A DNA stretch of 64,000 bases, taken from Actinomadura sp. NAK00032. GTDB taxonomy: Bacteria; Actinomycetota; Actinomycetes; Streptosporangiales; Streptosporangiaceae. The position numbers were made by a program, and so were the translations under genes. Location: NCBI RefSeq assembly GCF_013364275.1, contig NZ_CP054932.1:3782001-3846000 (forward strand), read 5' to 3'. The notes beneath the pieces were generated by a model. It did no database searches. It had not been told where the DNA came from and was given only the letters and a program-made list of their open reading frames with translations. Below are positions 30,342 through 39,544 of the stretch, in pieces; position 1 is the stretch's first letter; the number at the start of each line of letters is the position of its first letter.

Positions 30342-30373
30342 CGAAGGCGCCCGGCTCCGGCCGGGCGCCTTCG
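30342..30373 (+). terminator. Hairpin terminator after the CHAP hydrolase
   Basis: CGAAGGCGCCCGG-CTCCGG-CCGGGCGCCTTCG is a perfect 13-base-pair hairpin, 24 bases after the stop codon. It lacks a clear T-run, as is common in high-GC actinobacteria. Confidence 0.7.
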
Positions 30374-30561
30374 GGCGTTCCTTGAGGGTGTGTCCTAAGT
30401 CTCCGTTGTAGGCGGGTAATGGGAAGCAATGACAGCCTTTGACGCCCCCTGGGCCTCACTGGGGCGTTCCTGGATAGGAATCCCTGGCAACGTCCGACCG
30501 GCCTCCGGCTCCCGGCGGCCGGGCCGGTGCGAGCGGGAACCGGTGAGGGGAGGCCGAGCGG

Positions 30562-33471
30562 GTGCGCCCGGATGTCAGCGTGGTGGTGATCGCCTACAAC
30601 GACGCCCGGCGGCTCCCCCATGCGGTCGCCTCGACGCTGGAGCAGTCCCTGGGCGGCGTCGAGACCGTGATCGTCGACGACGCCAGCACCGACGGCACCG
30701 GGGAGGTCGCCGAGCGGCTCGCCGCGGCGCGGCCGGGCCGGGTCCGGGCGGTGCACCTGCCGGTCAACTCCGGCGGCTGCGGCCGGCCCCGCAACGCCGG
30801 CGTGGACGCCTCGTCCGGCCGGTACGTGATGTTCCTCGACAGCGACGACCTGCTGGACCGGCACGCCTGCCTCAACCTGCTCGCCATCGCCGAGGACACC
30901 GGCGCCGACCTGGTCTCCGGGCTGTGCGAGCGGGTCTTCCTGGACCTGCCTGAAGGCGCGAAGGGGCGCGTCCGCCCCTGGTACCCGTGGCTGTACGAAC
31001 GCAGCGCCGTGTACGGCTCGCTGCGCGAGAACCCCGACCTCCTCTACGACACCCTCTCCACCAACAAGGCGTACCGGCGCGGCTTCCTGGAGGAGCACGG
31101 CCTGCGGTTCGTCGAGCGGCTGCACTACGAGGACCTGCTGTTCACCGCCGAGGCCTACCTGGCGGCGGAGCGGACCGCGGTGATCCCGCACCGCGTCTAC
31201 CGCTGGCTCGTCCGGCGGCGGACGGGCGCGCCGTCGATCTCCAACCGGCGGGCGGACCCGGCCAACTTCGCCGACCGGCTGGAGATCCACCGGCGCATCG
31301 ACATGCTGTTCGCGCTGCGCGGCGCGCACGATCTCGGGCGCGCCAAGGACGTGAAGTTCGTCAACCACGACCTGCTGCTCTACCTGCGGGAACTGCGCGG
31401 GCGCGACCCCGCCCACCGGGACCGGTTCCTGGAGCTGGCGGCCGGCTACCTGGCCGAGCTCGACCCGCGCGTGTTCGAGCTGGCCAACCCGCTGTCCGCG
31501 ATCGCCGCGTACCTGGTCCGCGAGGGCGACCACGCGGGGGCGCTGGCCGCCGCCGAGTACCGGCCACCGCGGCGGCCCGTGCTCCGCGCCCGGCTGGTGG
31601 AGCGGGACGGGCGGGTCTTCTGGGGCGAGGGCGGGCCGCGCGGGCGGCTCGGCCGCCGGATCCTGGACGTCACCGGCCTCGGCTTCCACGTCCGGCCGCT
31701 GCGGGAGCTGTGCCCGGCCGGGACCGTGACGCGGCTGGAGGTGCGCGGCGGCCGCGCCCTGATCGCCGGGCACGTGCCGAACCCGCTGCGCCGGATCCCG
31801 CCGGCCGCCGAGCTCGCCGGGACGCTGGAGTTGCGCGACCGGCGCCGCGGGTCCCGCCGGGCGCGGATCCGCGCCGCCGTCCGGCACGAGGGCGACCGCC
31901 TGGCCTGGCGGGCGGAGTTCGACCCGGCCGCCGGGATCAGGCCGATCGGGTTCGCCGACCCCGTCTGGGACGCGTGGCTCCGCGTCCGGGCGGACGGCGA
32001 GGACATGGTCTGCCGCCTCGGCGAGGGCCCCGGATCGCCGCCGCTGGAGGGCGTCGCGCTGCCCGTCCGGCCCCGGCTGACGCGGCTTGCCGGAGACAGC
32101 CTCCGGTCGCGCCTCACCGGCCGCGGGGACCTGGCGTTCACGCTGGAGACGGCGAACCCGTGGGCGCGGCTCGCGAGGGCCGCCGCGCTGCGCGGCGCCC
32201 GCTCGGCGGCGGGGCGGCTCGCCTGGCGCCGCGTCCGGGCGGCGCGGCGGGCGGCGGCCCGGCGGCTCACCGCGCGCCGGACCAAGGTCGCCGTGTTCAA
32301 CCGGGTGCTCAGCCGGCTGCCCGTCCGGACCGGCCAGGTGGTCTTCGAGAGCCATCTAGGACGCCACTACTCCGACAACCCCAAATACCTCTACCGGGAG
32401 CTGCGCAGGACGGGGCGGCCGATCACGGCGGTGTGGGCGTACGCGTCCTCCCCGAAGGGGTTCCCCAAGGACGCCGTGCTCGTCCGCCGGGGCTCGTGGA
32501 GGTACTTTCTGGCGCTGGCACGCGCCCAGTTCTGGGTGGACAACCAGGGCTTCCCCGAGGGCCTGCGCAAACGCCGTGAGACCACCTATATCCAGACCTG
32601 GCACGGCTCGGCCGTCAAGCCGATGGGTCTCGACCAGCCGCGCCTGAAGCGGGCCTCCGCCGCCGAGAGGGCCCGGCTGCGGCGCATGGTGGAGCGCTAC
32701 GACTGCTTCCTGGTGCGCTCCGGGCACGACGTCGAGACCCTGTGCGCCGGGCTCGGGGTGCGCTCGGAGCTGCTCCCCGCCGGGTACCCCCGCAACGACC
32801 CCCTGGTCAACGGGGTGGACGGCGATCCGGAGCTGGCCGCCGAGGTCGCCGCGCTCCGCGAATCCCTCGGCCTGGACGACGGCCGCCGCGCCGTCCTGTA
32901 CGCGCCGACCTTCGCCACCGGGCCGGACGGGCGCCCGGGCGGGCTGCTGGAGCCCCCCATCGACCCCGAGATATTCGCGCGGGAGCTGGGGGAGGAGTAC
33001 GTCCTGCTCGTCCGGCCCCACTACCTGTGCCGCGCCAACGTCCCGCCCGGCGCCCGCGCGGTCATGCGGGACGCCGGCGCGGTGCCCGACGCCACCCTCC
33101 TGCTGCTCCTCGCGGACGCGCTGGTCACCGACCACTCCTCGATCATGTTCGACTTCGCGCTGCTGGACCGGCCGATCGTCCTGCACCTCCCGGACGGCCT
33201 CGACCGCGCCCCCGGATACCTCGACCTGGGCCGGGACGGTCCCGGGCCGATCACCCGCACCGAGCGGGAGCTCGTCGCCGCGCTGGCCGGCCTGGACGCC
33301 GCAGAGGCCGTCCAGGGCCCCCGGCGCCGCGCGTTCGCCGCGCGCTTCGGCGAGCACGACCGGGGCACCGCCGCCCGGACGGTGGCGGACCGCTACTTCC
33401 CGGCCGCACGGCCGGACCGCAGGAGTGAACGCACGAACCGCAGGGGGAGCAGCCATGGCCGCACCGCGTGA
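30562..33471 (+). CDS. GT2 glycosyltransferase fused to TagF-type glycerophosphotransferase
   Basis: A 969-residue two-domain enzyme. Residues 1 to about 230 are a GT2 transferase (VSVVVIAYNDARRLPHAV, VIVDDASTDGTGEV, NAGVDASSGRYVMFLDSDDL). Residues about 590-955 are a CDP-glycerol glycerophosphotransferase (VVFESHLGRHYSDNPKYLYR, YIQTWHGSAVKPMG, LLPAGYPRNDPLV, LVTDHSSIMFDFALLDRPI). The middle is an Arg-rich linker region. It would build or decorate a glycerol-phosphate teichoic-acid-like polymer at the inner membrane face. GTG 30562 has an AGGGGAGG site. The next glycosyltransferase gene overlaps its end, so they form one unit. Confidence 0.83.
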   Translation: MRPDVSVVVIAYNDARRLPHAVASTLEQSLGGVETVIVDDASTDGTGEVAERLAAARPGRVRAVHLPVNSGGCGRPRNAGVDASSGRYVMFLDSDDLLDRHACLNLLAIAEDTGADLVSGLCERVFLDLPEGAKGRVRPWYPWLYERSAVYGSLRENPDLLYDTLSTNKAYRRGFLEEHGLRFVERLHYEDLLFTAEAYLAAERTAVIPHRVYRWLVRRRTGAPSISNRRADPANFADRLEIHRRIDMLFALRGAHDLGRAKDVKFVNHDLLLYLRELRGRDPAHRDRFLELAAGYLAELDPRVFELANPLSAIAAYLVREGDHAGALAAAEYRPPRRPVLRARLVERDGRVFWGEGGPRGRLGRRILDVTGLGFHVRPLRELCPAGTVTRLEVRGGRALIAGHVPNPLRRIPPAAELAGTLELRDRRRGSRRARIRAAVRHEGDRLAWRAEFDPAAGIRPIGFADPVWDAWLRVRADGEDMVCRLGEGPGSPPLEGVALPVRPRLTRLAGDSLRSRLTGRGDLAFTLETANPWARLARAAALRGARSAAGRLAWRRVRAARRAAARRLTARRTKVAVFNRVLSRLPVRTGQVVFESHLGRHYSDNPKYLYRELRRTGRPITAVWAYASSPKGFPKDAVLVRRGSWRYFLALARAQFWVDNQGFPEGLRKRRETTYIQTWHGSAVKPMGLDQPRLKRASAAERARLRRMVERYDCFLVRSGHDVETLCAGLGVRSELLPAGYPRNDPLVNGVDGDPELAAEVAALRESLGLDDGRRAVLYAPTFATGPDGRPGGLLEPPIDPEIFARELGEEYVLLVRPHYLCRANVPPGARAVMRDAGAVPDATLLLLLADALVTDHSSIMFDFALLDRPIVLHLPDGLDRAPGYLDLGRDGPGPITRTERELVAALAGLDAAEAVQGPRRRAFAARFGEHDRGTAARTVADRYFPAARPDRRSERTNRRGSSHGRTA

Positions 33472-34720
33472 CGTCTTCATCGTGTGCAACAACGCCGACG
33501 ACATGGGCGGGCTGCAGCGCTGGGCGCACCACATGGCACGGCTGCTGGCCGGGCGCGGCGACCGGGTCACCCTGGTCGGGATCGCCCGCGGCGCGGAGCC
33601 GTACCACCACGACCGCGACGGCTCCTACGCCGTCGAGGTGCTGCACCGGGACTGGCGGGCACCCGTGCTGGCGTGGCGGCCGAAGGGGACGCTGCAGAAG
33701 CTGAACGCGGCGGCGCGCGCGCGGGACCTGCGCCGGACGGCGGCCCAGCGGCGCGGCGCCGCGCGGCTGACGGAGCTGTTCGCCGCCGCCGGGCCCGGGG
33801 CAGTGGTCATCGTGGCGCAGGTGTGGGCGATGGAGTGGGTGCGGCTGGCCGACACGTCCGGGCTGCGGGTCGTGGCGATGAGCCACGAGTCGTACGAGGC
33901 CACCCGCAAGTCGACCCGCTACCGCAGGGTCAGGGAGCACTACACCGGCGCCGACCGGATGCTGGTGCTGACGGCCGAGGACGCCGACGCCTGGGCCCGG
34001 GACGGCATGACCAACGCCGACCACATCCCGAACCCGCTGCATGTGACGCCGGCCGTCCACCCCACGCTGGACCTCCCGGTCGTCGCCTGCGTCGGGCGCC
34101 TGTCCCACGAGAAGGGCGTCGACCTGATGCTGGAGGCGTGGGAGGCGGTCCGCGCGGGCCATCCGGACTGGCGGCTCCACATCTACGGCGGCGGCCCGAA
34201 GGAGGCGGAGCTGCGGGCGCGGGCGGAGGCCGCCGGGCTGTCGGACTCCGTGGAGTTCCGGGGGGTGGTCACCGACGTCGAGCAGGCGCTGGTCGAGGCG
34301 TCGGTGCTCGCGCTGCCGTCGCGGGCCGAGGGCTTCCCGATGTCGGTGCTGGAGGCCATGGCCTACGGGCTGCCGACGGTCGCGTTCGACTGCGCGCCGG
34401 GCGTCCGGGCCCTGCTCGGCGACGGCGAGGAGAGCGGCGTCCTGGTCGAGCCGGGCGACACGGCCGCGTTCGCCGCCGCGCTGGACCGCCTCATGGGGGA
34501 CCCGGAGGAGCGCCGCGCCCTCGGGGCCGCCGCGCGGGCGTCGGTGCTGCGCTTCCACCCGGACGCCGTCCTCGCCCGCTGGGACCGGCTGTTCGACCTG
34601 CTGTACCGCGAGCATCCGGCGGCCGTGCCCGAGCGCCCGCCCGCGCCCGTCCGCGAACCGGCGCCGGCGCCGGCGGCGGAGCGGGCGGTGGAACCCGCCC
34701 TGGGGAGAGATTCTTTCTAA
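33455..34720 (+). CDS. GT4-family glycosyltransferase
   Basis: A 421-residue GT-B glycosyltransferase. N-terminal acceptor-domain features include NNADDMGGLQRWAHHMARLL; the C-terminal donor site has VVACVGRLSHEKGVDLMLEA, HIYGGGPKEAEL and the EX7E segment ALPSRAEGFPMSVLEAMAYG. The Pro/Ala-rich C-terminal tail (about residues 385-421) is low complexity. ATG 33455 is chosen for its GGGGGAG site; it lies inside the end of the GT2-TagF gene (17-base overlap). Partnership with that enzyme suggests glycosylation of a wall polymer. Confidence 0.83.
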   Translation: MAAPRDVFIVCNNADDMGGLQRWAHHMARLLAGRGDRVTLVGIARGAEPYHHDRDGSYAVEVLHRDWRAPVLAWRPKGTLQKLNAAARARDLRRTAAQRRGAARLTELFAAAGPGAVVIVAQVWAMEWVRLADTSGLRVVAMSHESYEATRKSTRYRRVREHYTGADRMLVLTAEDADAWARDGMTNADHIPNPLHVTPAVHPTLDLPVVACVGRLSHEKGVDLMLEAWEAVRAGHPDWRLHIYGGGPKEAELRARAEAAGLSDSVEFRGVVTDVEQALVEASVLALPSRAEGFPMSVLEAMAYGLPTVAFDCAPGVRALLGDGEESGVLVEPGDTAAFAAALDRLMGDPEERRALGAAARASVLRFHPDAVLARWDRLFDLLYREHPAAVPERPPAPVREPAPAPAAERAVEPALGRDSF

Positions 34721-34734
34721 CAACTGTTTGGTAG
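34717..34734. promoter_or_regulatory. KstR2-type operator ahead of fadE30
   Basis: CTAACAACTGTTTGGTAG is an 18-base palindrome with arms matching at 6 of 7 positions. It keeps the AnCAA...TTGnT frame of the mycobacterial KstR2 site (AnCAAGnnCTTGnT) and differs by two bases from the site at 56792-56809. It overlaps the previous stop codon and ends 10 bases before the fadE30 GTG. TAGAGT at 34732-34737 could be the -10 box, giving a very short or absent leader. Confidence 0.65.
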
Positions 34735-34744
34735 AGTTCCTGGC

Positions 34745-35926
34745 GTGAAGCAGAACGAGTCGCCGGCGGACCGCGCGTTCCGCGCCGAGGTCCGCGACTG
34801 GCTCCAGACGAACCTCTCGGGTGACTTCGCGCACGCCCGCGGGCTCGGCGGGCCCGGCCGCGAGCACGAGGCGTTCGAGGAGCGGCTGGCCTGGGAACGG
34901 CACATGGCCGCGGCCGGCTGGACGTGCGTCGGCTGGCCGCGCGAGTACGGCGGCCGCGGCGCCACCGTCGAGCAGCAGGTGATCTTCCACGAGGAGTACG
35001 CGCTCGCCGACGGCCCCGCCCGGGTCAACCACATCGGCGAGAACCTGCTCGGCCCGACGATCATCGCGTTCGGCACCGACGAGCAGCGCGCCCGGTTCCT
35101 CCCGCCGATCGTGGCGGTCGAGGAGCTGTGGTGCCAGGGCTACTCCGAGCCCGACGCCGGCTCCGACCTGGCCAACGTGCAGACCCGCGCCGAGCTGTCC
35201 GGCGACCACTGGACGGTCAACGGCCAGAAGGTGTGGACGTCGCTGGCCCTCGAAGCGGACTGGTGCTTCGTCGTCTGCCGCACCGAGCCCGGCTCGTCCC
35301 GCCACAAGGGCCTGTCGTACCTGCTCGTCCCGATGAAGCAGGACGGCGTGGACATCCGGCCGATCATCCAGCTCACCGGCACCTCCGAGTTCAACGAGGT
35401 GTTCTTCGACGACGCCCGCACGGGCGCCGGCGACATCGTCGGCGCGCCCGGCGAGGGCTGGAAGATCGCGATGGCCACGCTCGGGTTCGAGCGCGGCGTC
35501 GCGACCCTCGGCCAGCAGGTCGGGTTCGCCCGCGAGTTCGAGGGCGTCGCCGACCTCGCCCGCCGCACCGGCGCCGTCGACGACCCGCTGCTGCGCGACC
35601 GGCTGACCCGGTCCTACATGGGCCTGGAGATCATGCGGCTGAACGCGGTGCGGACCATGGCGGGCGTCGCCGCCGGCGCCCCCGGCCCCGAGTCGTCCAT
35701 CTCCAAGCTCGTCTGGGGCACCTGGCACCGCGAGCTGGGCGAGCTGGCCATGGACGTCCTCGGCGCCGCCGGGCTCGTCGCCGACGATGAACCCTACGAC
35801 CTCAACGACTGGCAGCGGCTGTTCCTGTTCTCCCGCTCCGACACGATCTACGCCGGGTCGAACGAGATCCAGCGCAACATCATCGCCGAGCGCGTGCTCG
35901 GGCTCCCGAGAGAGGCACGCGGATGA
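34745..35926 (+). CDS. fadE30: Acyl-CoA dehydrogenase, FadE30-like
   Basis: A 393-residue FAD acyl-CoA dehydrogenase with the usual motifs: GYSEPDAGSDLANVQTRA and NGQKVWTSLALEADW for flavin and substrate, and FSRSDTIYAGSNEIQRNIIA with ERVLGLP at the end. Order fadE30-ipdF-kstR2-fadA6 matches the Mycobacterium KstR2 regulon, where FadE30 dehydrogenates a CoA-thioester in breakdown of the steroid C/D-ring remnant (HIP). The start is GTG 34745 with no RBS, just after the operator, so a leaderless transcript is likely. The stop overlaps ipdF as ATGA. Confidence 0.8.
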   Translation: MKQNESPADRAFRAEVRDWLQTNLSGDFAHARGLGGPGREHEAFEERLAWERHMAAAGWTCVGWPREYGGRGATVEQQVIFHEEYALADGPARVNHIGENLLGPTIIAFGTDEQRARFLPPIVAVEELWCQGYSEPDAGSDLANVQTRAELSGDHWTVNGQKVWTSLALEADWCFVVCRTEPGSSRHKGLSYLLVPMKQDGVDIRPIIQLTGTSEFNEVFFDDARTGAGDIVGAPGEGWKIAMATLGFERGVATLGQQVGFAREFEGVADLARRTGAVDDPLLRDRLTRSYMGLEIMRLNAVRTMAGVAAGAPGPESSISKLVWGTWHRELGELAMDVLGAAGLVADDEPYDLNDWQRLFLFSRSDTIYAGSNEIQRNIIAERVLGLPREARG

Positions 35927-36702
35927 CGCCCCCGCCCTACGTCCCCGGCCACGGCCTGCTGAAGGACCGCGCCGTCGTGATCACCGCCGCCGCCGGCGCC
36001 GGGATCGGCGGCGCCACCGCCCGGCGCTGCCTGGAGGAGGGCGCCCGCGTCCTGATCTCCGACACGCACGAGCGGCGGCTCACCGCGTCCGCGCAGGAGC
36101 TGGAGAAGGGGTTCGGCGCCGACCGGGTCGCCGCGCTGCCCTGCGACGTCACCTCCGAGGAGCAGGTCCAGGCGCTGTACGCGCTCGCCGTCGAGCGCTA
36201 CGGCCGCGTCGACGTCGCCGTCAACAACGCCGGCCTCGGCGGGACCGCCGACCTCGTCGACATGGCCGACGAGCAGTGGGACCGCGTCATCGACATCACC
36301 CTCAACGGCACCATGCGCTGCACCCGCGCCGCCCTGCGCGCCATGCGGGACCAGGGCTCCGGCGTCATCGTCAACAACGCCTCCGTGATCGGCTGGCGGG
36401 CGCAGAAGGGCCAGTCCCACTACGCGGCCGCCAAGGCCGGCGTCATGGCGCTCACCCGCTGCGCCGCGCTGGAGGCCGCCGACCACGGCGTCCGGATCAA
36501 CGCCGTGTCGCCGTCCCTCGCCATGCACCCGCACCTGGTGAAGGTGACCTCGGAGGAGCTGCTGGACGAGCTGACGCGGCGGGAGGCCTTCGGGCGCTAC
36601 GCGGAGCCGTGGGAGGTGGCCAACGTTATCGTCTTCCTGGCCAGCGACTACTCGTCCTACATGACGGGCGAGGTCGTCTCCGTCTCCTCCCAGCACGCAT
36701 AG
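35923..36702 (+). CDS. ipdF: SDR oxidoreductase, IpdF-like
   Basis: A 259-residue classical SDR, close in length to mycobacterial IpdF. The cofactor start is VVITAAAGAGIGGATARRCL, NNAG is present in VAVNNAGLGG, and the catalytic Ser, Tyr and Lys are in VNNASVIG and SHYAAAKAGV. The C-terminal AFGRYAEPWEVANVIVFLAS is family-typical. IpdF oxidises or reduces the 5-position hydroxyl/keto group of the HIP-CoA side of the steroid remnant. It is translationally coupled to fadE30 and followed 7 bases later by kstR2. Confidence 0.78.
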   Translation: MTPPPYVPGHGLLKDRAVVITAAAGAGIGGATARRCLEEGARVLISDTHERRLTASAQELEKGFGADRVAALPCDVTSEEQVQALYALAVERYGRVDVAVNNAGLGGTADLVDMADEQWDRVIDITLNGTMRCTRAALRAMRDQGSGVIVNNASVIGWRAQKGQSHYAAAKAGVMALTRCAALEAADHGVRINAVSPSLAMHPHLVKVTSEELLDELTRREAFGRYAEPWEVANVIVFLASDYSSYMTGEVVSVSSQHA

Positions 36703-36709
36703 GAAACCG

Positions 36710-37330
36710 ATGAGTCCACGACGGCGCGACGCCGAGGGCACCGCCGCCGCCCGCGCGGAACGGCGGGCGGAACTGCTCGCCACGGCCGCCGAGGTGTTCG
36801 CCTCCCAGGGCTACTCCGCCACCACCGTCCGGAAGGTCGCCGACGCCGCCGGCATCCTCGGCGGCAGCCTCTACTACCACTTCGACTCCAAGGAGTCGAT
36901 GGCCGACGAGATCCTCCGCACCTTCCTGGACGAGATGTGGGCCGGGTACGAGCAGGTCCTCGCGGCGGGCCTGAACGCCCGCGACACCCTCGAGGCCGTC
37001 GTCGCGCAGTCGTTCCGCTCGATCGACCGGCACCGGCCCGCCGTCGTCCTCTACCAGAACGAGTCCAAGCACCTCGCCACCACCGGCGAGCGGTTCCACT
37101 ACCTGCTCGACTCGCAGCGCCGGTTCGAGGAGATGTGGCTGTCGCTGCTGGACCGGGGCGTCAAGGAGGGCGCGTTCCGCGCCGACCTCGACCGCACCCT
37201 CGTCTACCGGTTCATCCGCGACACCGTGTGGGTCGCGGCGAACTGGTACCAGCACGGCGGGCGGCTGTCCGCCGACGACATCGCCAAGCAGTACCTCGCC
37301 ATGGTCCTCGAAGGCATCCAGGCGAGCTAG
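36710..37330 (+). CDS. kstR2: TetR-family repressor, KstR2-like
   Basis: A 206-residue TetR regulator. The helix-turn-helix is at about residues 18-65: RAELLATAAEVFASQGYSAT, then TVRKVADAAGILGGSLYYHF with YYHFDSKESMADEIL. The ligand domain is helical (RTLVYRFIRDTVWVAANWYQ). Length, sequence pattern and position between ipdF and fadA6 match KstR2, which represses the HIP catabolic genes until HIP-CoA binds. Likely sites in this window are the near-identical palindromes at 34717-34734 and 56792-56809. Confidence 0.8.
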   Translation: MSPRRRDAEGTAAARAERRAELLATAAEVFASQGYSATTVRKVADAAGILGGSLYYHFDSKESMADEILRTFLDEMWAGYEQVLAAGLNARDTLEAVVAQSFRSIDRHRPAVVLYQNESKHLATTGERFHYLLDSQRRFEEMWLSLLDRGVKEGAFRADLDRTLVYRFIRDTVWVAANWYQHGGRLSADDIAKQYLAMVLEGIQAS

Positions 37331-37354
37331 GCCCCCCGTACGAAGGAGAAGACC

Positions 37355-38509
37355 ATGGCCGAGGCGTACATCGTCGACGCAGTCCGGGCCCCGGTGGGGC
37401 GGCGCAACGGCGGGCTCGCCGGCGCGCACCCCGCCGACCTCGGCGCGCACGTCCTCACCGCGCTCATGGACCGGACGAAGATCGACCCGGCCGCCGTCGA
37501 GGACGTCGTGTTCGGCTGCGTCGACACCATCGGCCCGCAGGCCGGCGACATCGCCCGCACCTGCTGGCTCGCCGCCGGGCTGCCCGAGGAGGTCCCCGGC
37601 GTCACCGTCGACCGGCAGTGCGGCTCGTCCCAGCAGGCCGTGCACTTCGCCGCGCAGGCCGTCCTGTCCGGGACGTCCGACCTCGTCGTGGCGGGCGGCG
37701 TGCAGAACATGTCGCAGATCCCGATCGCCTCCGCGATGACCGCCGCCGCGCCGCTCGGCTTCACCGAGGGCCCCTTCGCCGGCTCCAAGGGCTGGACCCG
37801 CCGCTACGGCGACCGGGAGGTCTCCCAGTTCCACGGCGCCGAGATGATCGCCCGCGACTGGGACCTGTCCCGCGAGGAGATGGAGCGCTTCGCCTACGAG
37901 TCGCACCAGCGCGCCATCCGCGCCATCGACGAGGGCCGCTTCGAACGCGAGATCGCCCCCTACGAGGGCGTCGCCACCGACGAGGGCCCCCGCCGCGACA
38001 CCACCCTGGAGAAGATGGCCGGCCTGAAGACCCTCGTGGACGGCGGGCGCCTCACCGCCGCCGTGTCGTCCCAGATCTCCGACGGCTCCGCCGCCCTGCT
38101 CATCGCCTCCGAGCAGGCCGTCAAGGACCACGGCCTCACCCCACGCGCCCGCATCCACCACATCTCCGCCCGCGGCGAGGACCCGATCCGGATGCTGTCC
38201 GCGCCGATCCCCGCCACCGCGCACGCGTTCAAGAAGACCGGCATGACGATGGACGACATCGACGCCGTCGAGATCAACGAGGCGTTCGCGTCCGTCGTCC
38301 TCGCCTGGCTGAAGGAGACCGGCGCCGACCCCGCCAAGGTCAACCCCAACGGCGGCGCCATCGCCCTCGGCCACCCCCTCGGCGCCACCGGTGCCCGCCT
38401 CATGACGACCCTCCTCCACGAACTGGACCGCACGGGCGGCCGCTACGGCCTCCAGACGATGTGCGAAGGCGGCGGCCAGGCGAATGTGACCATCCTCGAG
38501 AAGCTGTGA
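37355..38509 (+). CDS. fadA6: Acetyl-CoA acetyltransferase (thiolase), FadA6-like
   Basis: A 384-residue thiolase. The nucleophile Cys is in VTVDRQCGSSQQAVHFAAQ; EINEAFASVVLAW and NGGAIALGHPLGATGARL give the active-site His residues; the second Cys is in QTMCEGGGQANV. It starts 24 bases after kstR2 with a GAAGGAGAAG site. In the KstR2 regulon FadA6 cleaves an acyl-CoA late in C/D-ring breakdown, releasing acetyl-CoA. This closes the first half of the regulon. Confidence 0.83.
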   Translation: MAEAYIVDAVRAPVGRRNGGLAGAHPADLGAHVLTALMDRTKIDPAAVEDVVFGCVDTIGPQAGDIARTCWLAAGLPEEVPGVTVDRQCGSSQQAVHFAAQAVLSGTSDLVVAGGVQNMSQIPIASAMTAAAPLGFTEGPFAGSKGWTRRYGDREVSQFHGAEMIARDWDLSREEMERFAYESHQRAIRAIDEGRFEREIAPYEGVATDEGPRRDTTLEKMAGLKTLVDGGRLTAAVSSQISDGSAALLIASEQAVKDHGLTPRARIHHISARGEDPIRMLSAPIPATAHAFKKTGMTMDDIDAVEINEAFASVVLAWLKETGADPAKVNPNGGAIALGHPLGATGARLMTTLLHELDRTGGRYGLQTMCEGGGQANVTILEKL

Positions 38510-38511
38510 CT

Positions 38512-38571
38512 CCCAGGGGAGCGCCCCCCCGGAACCCTGTTTCCCAAGGGGAGCGACCCCCTGGAAACCCC
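38512..38571. repeat. Imperfect tandem of a C/G-rich repeat after fadA6
   Basis: Two similar units follow one another: CCCAGGGGAGCGCCCCCCCGGAACC (about 38512-38538) and CCCAAGGGGAGCGACCCCCTGGAAACC (about 38543-38571), here given by key blocks. A related hairpin TGCGGGGGG-CGA-CCCCCCGCA lies between ipdC and ipdB (54407-54427). Such C/G-rich intergenic units recur in related genomes and may terminate transcription. Confidence 0.4.
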
Positions 38572-38737
38572 CGTCAACGGCCTCTCTGCCGGCGGGTCGG
38601 GCGGCCTCCGGGCGTTGGGCGCCCTCCGGCCGCCCGACCCGTCGACCCCGTCGCTGTGCATCCACTGCGACCGGTGCGTCCCCACCATCTTCAAGGGCAC
38701 GCACTGCCCCCTCATCCCGGCCTGACACGATGGGGCG

Positions 38738-39544
38738 GTGATCGACATCGCGGGATGGGCGCCGGAGCCGCAGGAGACGACCGAGGTCATCGACGCGGCG
38801 CCGTCGGCGGCGCTCGCGGGGGTGCTCGGCGTCGAGCCGCCCGGGGACGAGCTGCCGCCGCTGTGGCAGTGGGTCCACTTCCTGGAGCGGCCCGCGCAGC
38901 GGGAGCTGGGGCCGGACGGGCATCCGCGCGACGGGCGGTTCCTGCCGCCCGTCCCTGAGCGGCGCCGCATGTTCGCCGGGGGGCGGTTCCGCGTGCGGGA
39001 GCCGTTGCGGGTCGGCGACACGGTCACCCGTAGGACCGAGCTTGCCTCGACGGTGGTGAAGCAGGGGCGCAGTGGGGAGATGCTGTTCGTCACCGTCCGG
39101 CATGGCTTTCTGCGGGACGGTGCTGAGATCGCGGTTGAGGAGCAGGATCTCGTCTACCGGAGCGGTGACGCTGCTGCTTCGCCGGGGGAGGTGTCGTTCT
39201 CCGGCCCTGATGTGAAGGCGCCCTGGACGTTGGCGTTGACCGCTGATCCGGTGCTGCTGTTCCGGTTTGGCGCGCTTACTTACAACGCCCATCGAATCCA
39301 CTACGACGAGGCGTACGCGACCGGGGTGGAGGGGCACGGAGGGCTGGTCGTGCACGGGCCGCTGCTGGCGATCCTGTGCCTCGAACTGCCGCGCCGGGCG
39401 GGCCGGACGGTGCGGGAGCTGTCGTTCCGCGCCCGGCGGCCCGTGTACGCGGGGCAGCCGTTCGTCGCGGCCGGGTCCCCGGACGGGGAGCTGTCCATCG
39501 AGGCGCCCGGCGGGGTCACCGCGATGACCGCGACGTTCGCCTAG
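38738..39544 (+). CDS. MaoC-like / FAS1-type hot-dog dehydratase
   Basis: A 268-residue double hot-dog protein. The N-terminal FAS1-like half reads LPPLWQWVHFLERPAQRELG and ERRRMFAGGRFRVREPLRVG. The C-terminal half has the hydratase-type motif LLFRFGALTYNAHRIHYDEA followed by GLVVHGPLLAILCLELPRR. It resembles mesaconyl-CoA or itaconyl-CoA hydratases and HTD2-type dehydratases, adding or removing water on an enoyl-CoA. The start is GTG 38738. Its last four bases overlap the convergent glpD stop. Proximity to the steroid genes suggests an acyl-CoA substrate, but no operator links it to that regulon. Confidence 0.7.
   Translation: MIDIAGWAPEPQETTEVIDAAPSAALAGVLGVEPPGDELPPLWQWVHFLERPAQRELGPDGHPRDGRFLPPVPERRRMFAGGRFRVREPLRVGDTVTRRTELASTVVKQGRSGEMLFVTVRHGFLRDGAEIAVEEQDLVYRSGDAAASPGEVSFSGPDVKAPWTLALTADPVLLFRFGALTYNAHRIHYDEAYATGVEGHGGLVVHGPLLAILCLELPRRAGRTVRELSFRARRPVYAGQPFVAAGSPDGELSIEAPGGVTAMTATFA

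Noticed and set aside
29362..32355. A 997-codon open frame on the minus strand
   Set aside because: It is antisense to the CHAP, leader and GT2-TagF genes. The sequence is Pro/Arg/Gly-rich without domains, as expected from high-GC shadow frames.
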